Shown here one piece after another: positions 22,244 through 33,172 of a stretch of 64,000 bases of DNA (within the stretch, counting starts at the first letter, position 1; the number at the start of each line of letters is the position of its first letter). Position numbers and translations under genes: made by a program. The stretch comes from Isoetes taiwanensis (Eukaryota; Streptophyta; Lycopodiopsida; Isoetales; Isoetaceae): NCBI GenBank assembly GCA_021234155.1, contig JAJEKV010000021.1:12523760-12587759 (forward strand), given 5' to 3'. The notes beneath the pieces are model-generated. The model ran no database searches and was not told the DNA's origin. It saw only the letters and a list, made by a program, of their open reading frames with translations.

Positions 22244-22475
22244 CGCGAATTTTTGACTTAATTTACAAAATTTTTTTTCTAAAATTATCTAATACTTGGC
22301 CTGCTATGGGTGTTTTAATCATATTAGAAAAAAAAACTATACTACAATTTGAACTATTAACTAGATTTTCATGCAAAAAAAATTGAATCAATTTATAAGG
22401 ACAAGATTTATGTATTTATAGGGAAAAACAGTCTAATTACATTAACTTTTAATAACTGTACAAAATTTTGGAGAC

Positions 22476-23601
22476 TCATGGGTACTCCTTGCGGATCCTC
22501 CGCGCCAAATGGAGGTCCTTGGGCATCACGGTCACCCTTTTGGCGTGGATTGCGCACATGTTCCCCTCCTCAAAAAGTTGGGTCAGCTCCGCCTCGGCTG
22601 CCACTTGCAGGACCCGTGTCGTCAACGACGTTACCCTGTAGTCGGTGACGAACTCCTGCATGACTTCCCGCATCAGGCGCTCGAAAGGAGCCTTCCTGAT
22701 CAGGAGATTAGTGCACTGCTGAAAGTGCCTAATCTCCCGAAAAACACGGGCGTGCCGAGAATTAGGCCCATGATGGACCTTCTTCGGCTTTTCAGGACGT
22801 GGAGGTGGCGTTCAGCTGGTTCTTCTTCGGCCGGCCGCCTTTGACGTAGCGCTCCACGTTCTGCTTGCAATACCAATCGTTGTACCTCGTCCAGCGACGA
22901 AGGTACTCCTGGTATGCCTTCAAGCGGCGCTTGAATTTGCGGTCCTCACGGAGCACGAATGCCCGCTCGCCCACCTTCTGCTTCTTAACTACCTTCGGTG
23001 GCTTGGGCCACTTCGGGTAGGGTGGGCGTGCGTTGGGGTCTGAAGACTCCCCAACGACTTCCTCTCCCTCCTCGGCTTCCTCCTCGTCATCACCTCCTCC
23101 TTCTTCCTCTTCCTCCTTGTGCGGGGGAGGCTCCTCGATCACGACGGTCCCTCGGGGCCTATCGTTCCTCCTCTTCGTTCTTCGCTCCTTCTCCCTAAGT
23201 TCCCGCTCCCTCTCCCTCTTCTTTCTTGCCGCCGCTTCTTCTGGCCACTCCGCCAACTTGTTCTTGCACTTCTTCTTTGCTGACGAAGGGCCCGCCTCCT
23301 GGATCTGGTGCTGCGGCTGCTCTTGGTCGTCCTCCTGCTCTTCTTCTCGGCCGGAGAGATCGCCGACGTGTACTGTCTGGTCGGTCTGCTGGGACTGAGC
23401 CGATGAAGAGCTACTGCTGGAGCTAGGGCTGCCCTCCTCTGAAGGCTGGAAGGTCTCGTCTGATGACGACTGCGCTTCCTCCCCTGGTTTCGGCCGAAGG
23501 TGTGGCGGGATCTGCTTAGTGTGACGACCTGCTGTTGCTTGCGCCATCGAAAGTGTAGGTCTCTCACCAAACTTCCTGGCTGTCTGCTTGGTGCGTGCCA
23601 T
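22476..23601 (-). pseudogene. Retrotransposon-encoded histone H3-like protein (one frameshift)
   Basis: Frame 23,601-22,792 (269 aa) starts MARTKQTARK, identical to the H3 tail through K9, including R2, K4, R8 and K9. Ser10 is replaced by Phe. A long linker follows: Ser-rich (about 58-70), acidic, then KKKRKR-type basic clusters, another acidic run (about 160-185) and a basic segment ending [10 protein letters not shown]. In the next register the H3 fold follows (22,790-22,476): REIRHFQ (alphaN), [17 protein letters not shown] (end of alphaN, loop, alpha1), an alpha2 segment with canonical loop-1 length, [14 protein letters not shown] (loop 2) and LARRIR. It ends KEYP and stop. A +1 shift near 22,800 separates tail-linker from fold. 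A normal H3 is about 136 aa; this would be about 375. It lies about 570 bp inside the PBS, on the coding strand of the element. A host H3 gene is excluded by the linker and position. Confidence 0.9.
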
Positions 23602-24147
23602 ATTTAACGGTCTAAGAAATGGATGACGTAAGGCTGAGCAAGAGAGATAAGGTGGAGGAAAGAGTTGGGGGGAAATGAGGTGGCAAAGATATTTAAAAGG
23701 AGGGTCCCCTGGGAATATTCTCCTACCATTAATAGGCCTACTTATTAGCCCCCCTTATTAATTACTCCAATATAACCTAATTATCAGTATATATTTAATT
23801 TTTAGTATGTGTACCTAATTTCGTATTATACTTTTCAAATTTCCTAATAGTTTAGAGTGTTAATTATAAATTTGCACCATTTTTCACTCAGGTCTCAGAT
23901 TGGCATGATTCTTCGACCTATTTTAGGTGAAATTTGATGCAGATGCATAATTTTCATTCCAAATTTACTAGAAGGTGAATTTGACTCATTCTTTCTTCGT
24001 CTAACACTTAACCTATTTTCGGGCCTGCTACCTAGGAGAAAAATTTTCCCCTATTTTCGAGGTTTGGTGGTGGAAATTTTTCATTTCTCACCCTATTAGG
24101 CCTGTTAGACTACTTCATGGTTATGGTCAGTGCTAGTTCTTGGTCAA

Positions 24148-24170
24148 CCAAGAACATGGCTCTGATACCA
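24148..24170 (-). other. Primer-binding site (initiator tRNA-Met), element 1
   Basis: The minus strand reads TGGTATCAGAGCCATG one base inside the 5' LTR. The first 12 bases match the complement of the 3' end of plant initiator tRNA-Met. Confidence 0.95.
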
Positions 24171-24171
24171 T

Positions 24172-25804
24172 TGTGACGCTCCCTGCTAAATATACGGCAC
24201 TCGGCCGTATACTCGGCAGGAAATCCCCCATCCGGTCCTTCAACCGCACGGGCCCTCCGTCTATCCCGCACTCTGGGATGATCGTAGTGCGGGGAGGGGA
24301 CACGAAGGTGTCTTGCGTGCCCTTCCCCTATGGGCTCCTATCACAGCGGAAGCACAAACATCGTCAGAACTAGCAATACAATACAACACACTACCTCGAT
24401 GGGTAGTTCAGCCACATATCCATAGGTGCAAAGAACATAATCATATGCAATAAAACATGAGAGCTTCTACCCGTGGCTCCGATACATAAGGAAGACTGAC
24501 TGGATAGGCCTCAAGATAGAGCAGACCGAGTCATAACAATGGCGGCGCGGGCATAAGATAATGGCTAGGGTTGACCACTCCATCCGCCCCTCCTGTGCAT
24601 ACTTTGCAGATGGGCTAGATCAGGCTCTGGCATGACTCTAACCTTCCGGATACGCAATCCCATGGCATCACACATCGGGACTACTCCAGGTTGCATCTCC
24701 CTGGTCCGTCGAGGTAGGAAGGGTTGCATCTCCCCTTCCCGGGGTCTAGAGGCTCCACGGGCGGCTAGAGAATCGTGGCGACACACGATTCGTACCCGAC
24801 TGACCCCCTCAAAACAAGAGCCAAGCTGACACTTGCAACTCTTGAGAGGCAGGGCGACACCATCGCCCTAGGAGGTGTCGGACCCATGCTCGGCCCACAC
24901 GAAGTGACCGACCATAAGCCTAGCTCACTATGGGATCCCCCGTAGCCCCCACTCGGCAGGGATCCTCCCTCCATCTTGCCTCTAGCCCCGTTGTGTAGTG
25001 CTGAGTCACATCATAGCTTCCATAGCCCGGTGGGTTCCTATGCACAGGCCGCATATAAATAGGAACTAAGGGATCTACACTAGGAGCATACTACATATGG
25101 CCCTGGGTCTCTACCCCCCCTTCCCAATACAAGAGAAGCAACATGATCAACCAACATCACATACATCATATCATGATAAATATCATAAGAACATCTTAAC
25201 CTAATCATACCTATCTAACTTACAGTTAGGGTTCCTTGATTAGAGTTCAAGATGTTCAACAAGGGTTCTAGGATGGCTCTACTCTAGACACGAAATACTA
25301 ACTCATCTGGAGTGCTAACTTCCAAATGAACTAACATGAACTCCACTCCACCTACCTGCTCCAGAAGCGCTTCCTCCCATTCATGGCGTCTCCATGCTCC
25401 TTGACGTGGGTCGAAGGCTTGCTCCCTCTACGATCATGCATACCTTCGAGGGGCAGGCTAGGCTATGACGAACGATGCTCGAAACGGGGTTTCGGGCACG
25501 TAGATGAGAGTTCAGGTGCTAGGGTCAGAAAAAAGGGTCTAGGGTTAGGGTTTGAGCCAATATAGGTGTGGGTCCACATGGGATGCCACGTGGCACCAAT
25601 AGAATGAGGCCGTGTGGCGGATGCCCAATAGGATAAGGCCATGTGGAAATGGGCCTTATCCTAAGGTTATCTAAGTTAATCAATTAACTTAGATGTGCAC
25701 CCCTTGCCACTTTCTAAGGCATACAAGGCTACATAGGTAGACTTGTATGGTGACGGGTCCAGGAATATACGTATTTATAGCATATATTCCCCTGGAACGT
25801 CACA
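24172..25804 (-). repeat. 5' LTR of element 1
   Basis: 1,633 bp, TGTGACG...CGTCACA. It is nearly the same as the 3' LTR except for an extra segment around 24,575-24,617 that resembles the LTR of element 2 at 47,114-47,152. It has palindromes at both ends: TATACGGC/GCCGTATA (24,191-24,211) and GGAATATA/TATATTCC (25,762-25,790). Confidence 0.97.
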
Positions 25805-25809
25805 TCAGA
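25805..25809. repeat. Target-site duplication TCAGA (right copy)
   Basis: Matches 12,713-12,717 exactly. Confidence 0.95.
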
Positions 25810-26503
25810 GACCAACTCTTTAACCATGGCAGGAGCGGAAGACAATACTGGTTCTTTTGGTGCAGATGCTTCCCCAAGAATAGCCAATGTCACAACCGTC
25901 CTTTTTTTGGCCACTGCACGCAACTAATTTGTATCCATGCGAGAAGGCATCTTGTTGCCTTTAGTAGCCTTTATGGCACAGGAAGGAGGCCTCTTGTCTG
26001 CCAATAATCCCTTTCTGCACTTGCTGAAGCCCACGATAATATCCTTGTTGCATTTGATGCCAGATAGGCTCAGGGAATCGTATGATGGCAGAATCCAACC
26101 GTACCCTTTGCACTGGTTGGCACACCCTTGCCACTAACCAGCTTGTTTTGTTTGCTAGCCATCATTATGGATGGTCGTAGTTCTGCCATCGCAAGATATA
26201 CTCTACGAATTGCAGTTGCTGCGTATCCTCCACGCTACAAATGATAGCATCCTGCACGTTATTCTTTGTCCCTTCCCACATGGCTACAATTATACCCATC
26301 TGTTCAAAGTCTTTTGCACCCTTTTCTGTCCTCAGGAAGAGGCAGAGGTCCTTCTGGCGGTCCCCTTTTATATGTGGTATTGCCTGGACAATTTCCATGC
26401 ACCACTTCCGGCTTCTGTCGGGAGTGACAATGCGCATTGGCTCCACATTAGGTCCTCTAAAGAGATCAAATGCTGGAATAAAATTATAAAAGTGGTCAAG
26501 CAT
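25805..26503 (-). pseudogene. Methyltransferase-like gene, 5' part, cut by LTR element
   Basis: A frame at 26,503-26,165 (112 aa; WCMEIVQAIPHIKGDRQKD, FLRTEKGAKDFEQMG) ends in a stop. In another register the frame continues with SGKGVPTSAKGTVGWILPS and KCNKDIIVGFSKCRKGL, then meets an in-frame TAG, then AVAKKRTVVTLAILGEA up to VKELVSD at the insertion point. Removing the 13-kb element and one TCAGA copy brings that end next to the VLDFF motif at 12,7xx in the same register. The gene was therefore already open across this point before insertion. Function is uncertain; see the 3' part. Confidence 0.45.
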
Positions 26504-26509
26504 ATCGCC

Positions 26510-28401
26510 ATCGCAATCCTATTTACCTGAAATTACTTAAAACGGACATCTTTAAGATAAGATGCCTCAAAGAAACGTGGTCGCGATCTTTGTGAGAACA
26601 CCTCGTGAAGAAATGCTCTCGCGATCCTCGAGACAAGTATATGCTCTATTTCAATGCTATAAATCTCTATGGGAATCACGACCATGATTTCCACAACTAA
26701 TCTAATCCAAAAATGAATACTTGCAGAGATGAACAAGGTCGCGGTGATGATCTTGTTCAGCTATTTACACCCAAAAAAAAAGACTAATACGGTCTAAGAC
26801 TACCAATGTTAGAGAAAAGCGCGGAAAATACCTTCTTTGAGGGCGATAGATCGAGACATGATTGCGCAAGACTTTTCGAAGGCGCTAATTTTTTCGAAGG
26901 TGCAGAATTTCCGAAGATGAAGAATTCCGGGAAAATGGATCCTTAAGTAAACGCCTGGCTCATTAATACCTTGCAATTAATTGCGACAGGAACCTTAAGT
27001 AGACGCCTGCCTCATTAATACCATGCAATGAATTGCGACGGGAGCATTTATTACGGACAGCACCTGGCATTAATTGCCCGTCATAATGATGGGTTGGTGC
27101 ACTAAAAACTCACGGCCCCTGAAAATTCGGTGGGAAGCAAAAGAATATTCTAGAATGTATCAAAGATTGATGTTGACACCCAAGAATGACGTACGTATTG
27201 AAGCATGCCAAATGTACGACGAGTTGGAAATGTGGATGCTGGAGGAACAGAACCGTAATGCCCACGACAGTTGAGTTTGTTTGAGACAGAGGCAGGGTTA
27301 ATGCAGACCTTTAAGGCGCAAAGGAAAGGACATGAATTTAAAATTTGAAAATCAGATTGCCCGCCTAAGCGCCTGGCTCATTCATTCCAAACAAAATACA
27401 GTCATTCAATTGAGGTGTTAAGGAGAATTCAATTGAGGCACTGGGGAGGTGATTGCTGGCGCTCACCAAATTCTCGAGGTTCTAGGACGTAATACAGATT
27501 GTGCAACTATTTGAGGCGCATTTGCAGGCAAGATGTGCTGTTTAACTGGCAATTCAATATGTATGTACCGATTTTGTTCCATTGTTCCGTTGCATGCTCC
27601 AAATTTACCTTCCAATGTTCTTTAGCATGGTCTTTTGCATGCTTTTGACATCTCTATTTCCCTTTTCATCCATTGTTTTGTTTCATGCCTGAAATGCACT
27701 ATCCTATGTACCCTAAAGAGCACACACCACACAGGATTTGTAGAAAACGTCATATTTTATATATAGCCAGATGACTTGCATGGCATTTTAACTATTTTTA
27801 GCAAATCCAAATGTTAAGTGCGCTAGCCTGCAACATGACTCATGTTGGGTGACGTGAGTTCTCAATAGGATCACGGTGGCATTTCTATGTAGCAATCACC
27901 GGGTACTCATCTCGCTCTATCTTCGCGTATTTTTCCACTAGAAATTTTGATTACTTACCAAAACCAGGTGCTAGGTGCGGAACCCTGAGGCTTGCAAGGG
28001 TTTTAGGGACCAGACTACTCAATCAGTTTGAGATCGTGTTCCTGGTCAGCACTTACCAGGTATTTGCATAGCATTATCACTGTAGAATGACATTGAATGC
28101 TCCCGATCATGGCAACGGCGATTTCTCATAGCAGTCGTTGCTGTTTTTATTTTAGGATGGCTGAATTGAAGTCCATTCTTCTCAATGGAATGAAGGTTGG
28201 CGAGGGTAGACTACAGGGTGAAAGCATGCTAGGGTGTACCATCTAAAGTTCTTTTTAGGGAGTGCAAAACTACCCAAAAAAGTACCCAGCACTGGGTACT
28301 AAGAACTTGCATAAATGCCTCAATAAACAATAAGTTTGAGAGTTGGTTCATTCATTTTAGTCTCTAATAGTATTGTTATCCTCTACTACTATAGATTGCA
28401 G
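26510..28401. other. Intergenic region without recognised genes
   Basis: AT-rich, with scattered TCGCGATC-type motifs (26,577-26,590, 26,618-26,627) and a 52-bp tandem duplication at 26,941-27,044. Open frames at 26,533-26,736 (-) and 27,074-27,274 (+) have no recognisable domain. Confidence 0.5.
26941..27044. repeat. 52-bp tandem duplication
   Basis: Two adjacent copies begin CCTTAAGTAAACGCC (26,941) and CCTTAAGTAGACGCC (26,993). A partial third relative (CGCCTGGCTCATT) occurs near 27,370. Confidence 0.8.
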
Positions 28402-29448
28402 AGTAGGTTGAAGAGTGTTGGGACCTGACTGTAGCCTGCCGGATGCATAGCCAAAGGGGCTATTCCTGGGTTACATCTCCCCAGTTCCGATGGGGCAGGT
28501 AGGGATCACTCCCTCCAGAGATCTACATGCTGACTCAAGGTTACTAGAGGGCCACTGCCCTTATTCGACTTGAACCCAATGGAGAGTGACGCATCACCCC
28601 ACGGGTGTCGAGCCCATGCCTTACCCACACTCAGTGGCAAGCCATTAGACCTAGTCCACAGTGATCCCCGGTAGACTTTACACACAAGGGGGATCGTTCA
28701 AGAGTCAGAACACGAACCTCCTTATAAGCCAGTCTGGCCCCTTCACCCACAACCAGGTGTGATTCTTGTACACAGGCCGAATACTAGTAATGCACTAAAG
28801 GTACTAGCTAGGAGCATCAACTACTAGGCTGTAGGTCTCTACCCCCCTTCCCAATACAATGAGTCCACAGAGATCGTCCATACATCAGTATCATCACAGA
28901 ACTAAAGAATAATATCTAATCTATATAAAGGGTTCTATGTGGCTGCTATGGGCAATTCAATAGGCTAAACCTGCTAACTCTGTGCCCGGAAGGCGGATTA
29001 GGCTATTGAATTGACGAAATACCTGGTCCTTGGTTCGCTCCTCTTGCTCCGAATGCGTCCATGTCGCTGTCTTGCTTCGAGATACGGTCGGAAAGGAAAT
29101 TTGACGAGCTAGGGCGCTCAGGCAGATCTTGGGAGTCGGGATTGACTCTTGAGGCGCGCGAAACGGAGCTCGGAAGGTTCGTGGGCGAAAAAAGGGAAAG
29201 TTAGGGTTTGGTGGCCTTATGTAGGCTATCAGTTAGGGTTAGGGTTTCCATGACCCTTGGTATGCCCACTTAATGGTTAGAGGTCTAAAGTGCGCACATT
29301 GATAAATGTGTGCACACTTGCAAGTTGCCCCCTAGGGCGCTACTTGCTTGGCTATACGTTGGCATACACGTCAATCGGGATGGCGTGTACGCGTGACGAG
29401 GCAGTACAGTATACATCTTAGGACCGTATACTGTGCTGGAACGTCACA
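28402..29448 (-). repeat. Truncated 3' LTR of element 2
   Basis: 1,047 bp matching 47,146-48,232 closely. Differences are few, the largest being about 40 bases absent near 28,925. It ends AACGTCACA and is followed by a purine tract on the minus strand. The first ~430 bp of the LTR (as numbered on the + strand) are missing. Confidence 0.9.
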
Positions 29449-29501
29449 TTCTCCCCACCTTAAAATGATGATGTCCGCAGCATCAAGGTTCTCCCCACCT
29501 T
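29449..29501 (-). other. PPT, adjacent stem-loop and second PPT-like tract
   Basis: The minus strand reads TTAAGGTGGGGAGAA next to the LTR. The near-perfect stem GATGATG-TCCG-CAGCATC follows at 29,467-29,484, and a second AAGGTGGGGAGAA tract at about 29,489-29,501. The same three-part arrangement is present after the LTR at 63,369. Confidence 0.8.
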
Positions 29502-32500
29502 GGGATCTTCCTGTCCTGCACCCAACTTGATGCATACAATTATTATTATAGTTACACAGTTACTAGAGTTACTCTAAGGTAATGTTTAAGACATTACTGT
29601 ACTATTTCATTATCCACTTAACTTATCACTTCATAACTTAATCAACGCAAGGTAATTACTAACCTTACTTAATACAACATTTAAGTTTATCAAAGTTTAT
29701 CAAAGTTTACCAAAGTTTATCAATTTCATACAAAATTTACACTTCCAAGGTACTCTTCATTCCTTGCAACACATTATAACAAAAATTCGTGTTGCAAGTC
29801 TTTGCACCTTGAAATCCTGCATTAATTTTACAATATCTATAATTACATATTTACTAGCTTACACAAGATTTAAGCGATTAGTTTCAATGGTAGAAATCAC
29901 AACTACTCTAGAACTATCTATACAAGTGCTCGTGGTGCGGCTCCCTGCCAGTTCTTCGTTCTCATTGGCCTCCTGGATTCACACCACGCTAGAATATTAA
30001 TGTAAAGTTGGTTATAAGGGAACCACCCCATCTATCTACATGAATGCATGACTAATCTCCCGGCGTAGGAAGAGGATGCTTCTTCCATCGTGGTCGTGGA
30101 GACAACGCCCTATAATGCCTATATGACGCTCATGCCTACACCTTTAGTTGCCTGAGACATGGAGGATAGGGTCCTTCCCGTATTTGGGCGTGAAGGATAG
30201 GGTCCTTCCCGTAGGCATTGACTAGAGGTGCTTTCCTATCAATGCATTCCTGAATGACCTCTTATCTCTCGAGGTCGTCTACTTCCGTGAGACGGAAGTA
30301 GACTTTTTAATCTACCTTCTAACTCCTTTAAACAAAACCGCGGTCATGCCTACAATGACATTACACCACGTCCTAGAGATCACCGTAGTGGTCCCATCAT
30401 CGGTAATTACGCATGCAACCCATACCTGGCATAGGTTGTATGCGTAGATTAATCTTAACTACACATGAAATTAATCTAAACACAAATCGACATGCCTGAG
30501 CCGATTTTTTTGCTGGCTCCTTTAATGCATGTGATTAACATAATTACCCTAAGGTAATATTTATGAATTAACATTATCATAGTATCGGATACATTACTTC
30601 CGATCGTAACAATTATATTTACTCTAAGCTTTGCAATATTTAACGACTTTTAGATCGCGATTATTTAAACAATAGCCCTAATTTAGACCTATTGTTACAT
30701 AGACAAGATTTTAATTATCATACACAAGAATTAGGTGTGCTTCTTATTCTCTTCCTTGGGTCCTGCATTACCCTTGGAAGTATATCCCTAAGATGCACTT
30801 AAGTATATCTGAATTCTATTTTCTATTTATATTTATAAGGACCCGAGGTCATATAGCTATCCTTGGAAGGAATTGCATCCTTGCGAAGGATTAATTAATA
30901 TGCTACCTCACATTACCATTGTTATTTAACTTATTTCCCTATGATACATATACGTACAACAAATTCTATGCAGTTATTAGGATCTATATTTAACTTGTCA
31001 ATAAGACACATTAAAGCTTATTATACATAAGCACGAATTCATTATATTGAGAAATTTGGAATTCTCGTTTAGCTTGAAATAGGTTGCAGCGGCCATATAA
31101 ATCGCAAAAATACCTTCACGAGGACCTCATTGGTGACCCAAACACAAGAAAAAAAGGTTGGACAAATCGCGGTCGCGAGCATTTTGCACTTGGAAGACCA
31201 ATATATTTAATTTTTAAGGCATATTTATAATATATGGTATTGTAATTGACGTAGATATTGCACATGATGGGCTTGAAAAGATCGCCGTTGCGATCTTTTA
31301 GAACAAGAAATGGGTGCATATTAGACACCCAAAGACAATATAACAATTTTATTTTATACATCTTAAATGCAATTTTGTTTATCCAATATTGAAAAAAACA
31401 TTAAATAACAATTTTTTTCGGCTCAAAACCATTAGAGGAAAAATGAGATCACATTTTGTCCCATTAAGGGATGCTTAAAATGCCATGTCAGCTTTTTAAA
31501 CTGTCCAATAAGAGAAGAGCTCCAGTATATCTCATTCTAGTATTATGTGGCAGCCTGTAATTAATGCAGCTGCAACTAACTTCTGTGGTATCATTTTTTC
31601 ATTATAACTTTTGATCCAGAACTCCGATTCAAAAACTTTTTGTAGGAATGGATTCGTCTTCACAAGATCTATCTAGTGATAACCCATTTATACATCTTTT
31701 ACGATATAAATATATAAGAAATAAGCAAAAAATCATATTTTTTTAAGATTAACGCATATGACCATATTGAAATACATCATAACCATATATCATTGGAAAG
31801 ATCTTTTCATTCCACATCTAATGCAACAAACGCCGCAACATTTTGACAAGTGGATCAAAAGTTATGGGGGAAAAACAACAGCAATGAAGTTGTTGGTGCT
31901 GCATTAATTGCAGTTAATAGAGGGTAGCCATTCCATTGGAGGATTCTTATGGGGATGAAATGAGATCTCAAATTTCCTCTAATGAATCGCGGCCGCGATT
32001 TGCTTGAGCAAGAATATAGTTGTGTCCCCCTGGTTGTGTTCATCCAAATCGCCATGGCGATTTCATGGACCATTAACCTTCCATAAATTAGAGCTTGCTT
32101 GATCCTGTACGGATGGTAAGCTTGCAATCAGATGGTAAGAATCATCTACATAGCGAAAAGACAAATGAATTATCAGAACTTACCAGTAATTGAGTGAGAA
32201 AACCTCCTGTTTCTCTAATGTTTCTCTGATGTTTCTCTGATATTTTGCTATAGAACGCCTTAATCTTCTCTAGTCCATACATCGGTGTAGGTGTATAATA
32301 GCTAGATATGCAGTACAGAAATAAGTCCAGCCCAAATGCTTGGCAGAATGATTTTACAGAATGATTTTAAGCAACTAACAGCCCAAATGCTAAGCAGAAT
32401 GATTTTACAGAACTGGAGACTAAAGAAGGAATAATCTTTGCTATTTCTCTGGTCTGTGGAATACCTTGGCTATAGAAATTTTATTGAGATTACGGAGCTG

Positions 32501-33170
32501 TTGTGATTAACCCATGGAGTGGCAAACGGATAGCAGACCTGGGTATTTGAAGGCTCCTTATCACAGATTTGAGAGTTCTGTTCTGCATGCGCAAAGGCAA
32601 CCGATTTGCCTCAGTAAATGTAGAAACAAGAAAACAAGGAAAGATATCAGCATTGCGATCCAGAAGCCCTATAACCTGAGCCCTCGCTATGGTCGCTACA
32701 TAAAACTTGGAGATCAGAAGTTCTGTAATAAAAGCCCTAAGATCTTACCTTTCTTTTATGGCCGCTGCAGAAATTTTGAGATTCGAAACCCTGTAATAAA
32801 AGCCGTGGCTAAGGCTGCTGCAAAAAACTTTGGAGATCCGGAAGCCCTGTAAGAAATCCTTGGCTATGGCGATGAGATCCTGCAATGGCTGGAAGAGAAG
32901 GAAATGGAAGAGAAAATCCGGAAGAAGAGGAAGTCGGCATGGTCGCTCGCGACCACTCATGGTCGCTACCCCCACTCAAATTTAAATGAAATTGGATAAC
33001 TATTATGCACCTAATTCTCTATTCCCGCCCATGTTGGGCGGGACAATTTCAAATTGAAGTGAACCACTTTTTGCTTATGGTGGACCCCGAGAGCTGTATT
33101 CAAAATTCTCAAAATCCCGCTGTTTTATCTAATTAATGAATTCGTGCTTACATGGGCACACCTTACGCCC
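29502..33170. other. Non-coding interior, AT-rich, with GC-rich palindromes
   Basis: The first ~1.5 kb resembles the sequence after the third LTR (63.4-64.0 kb), for example the Asn/AT-rich blocks around AAGGTAATTACTAACC, so it is element 2 interior. From 31.1 to 33.0 kb there are palindromes of the ATCGC-N4-GCGAT type. No gene is recognised; short minus frames at 31,116-31,361 and 31,855-32,127 are probably chance. Confidence 0.55.
31276..32063. repeat. Cluster of ATCGC-N4-GCGAT palindromes
   Basis: AAAAGATCGC-CGTT-GCGATCTTTT (31,276-31,299, perfect 10-bp arms), AATCGCGGCCGCGATT (31,985-32,000, perfect) and AAATCGCCATGGCGATTT (32,046-32,063, perfect 18 bp). An imperfect relative lies at 31,166-31,179. 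Confidence 0.85.
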
Positions 33171-33172
33171 AC

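Larger units (their letters stand above)
12718..25804 (-). mobile_element. Complete Ty3/gypsy chromovirus with histone-H3-like gene
   Basis: A 13,087-bp LTR retrotransposon read on the minus strand: 5' LTR 24,172-25,804, PBS, H3-like gene, two unknown ORFs, gag-protease, RT, RNase H, integrase, chromodomain, PPT, 3' LTR 12,718-14,318. It is flanked by perfect TCAGA duplications and inserted in a methyltransferase-like gene. Both LTRs start TGTGACG and end CGTCACA (on either strand). LTR similarity is high by eye apart from one indel of several tens of bases near 24,575/13,119, which suggests a moderately recent insertion. Frameshifts and stops in the H3-like gene and pol make this copy non-autonomous now. 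The chromodomain places it among chromoviruses. Confidence 0.97.

Noticed and set aside
23033-23398. Plus-strand Ser-rich open frame
   Set aside because: It is antisense to the acidic linker of the H3-like gene; GAG/GAA codons read backwards give Ser/Leu/Pro-rich frames.
22476-23601. Ordinary host histone H3 gene
   Set aside because: It lies between PBS and gag of a delimited LTR element in coding orientation, has a ~250-aa linker between tail and fold, and a second retroelement has a relative in the same slot.
24148-24170. tRNA-Met gene fragment
   Set aside because: Only the 3' acceptor complement is present, directly adjoining an LTR, so it is a primer-binding site.
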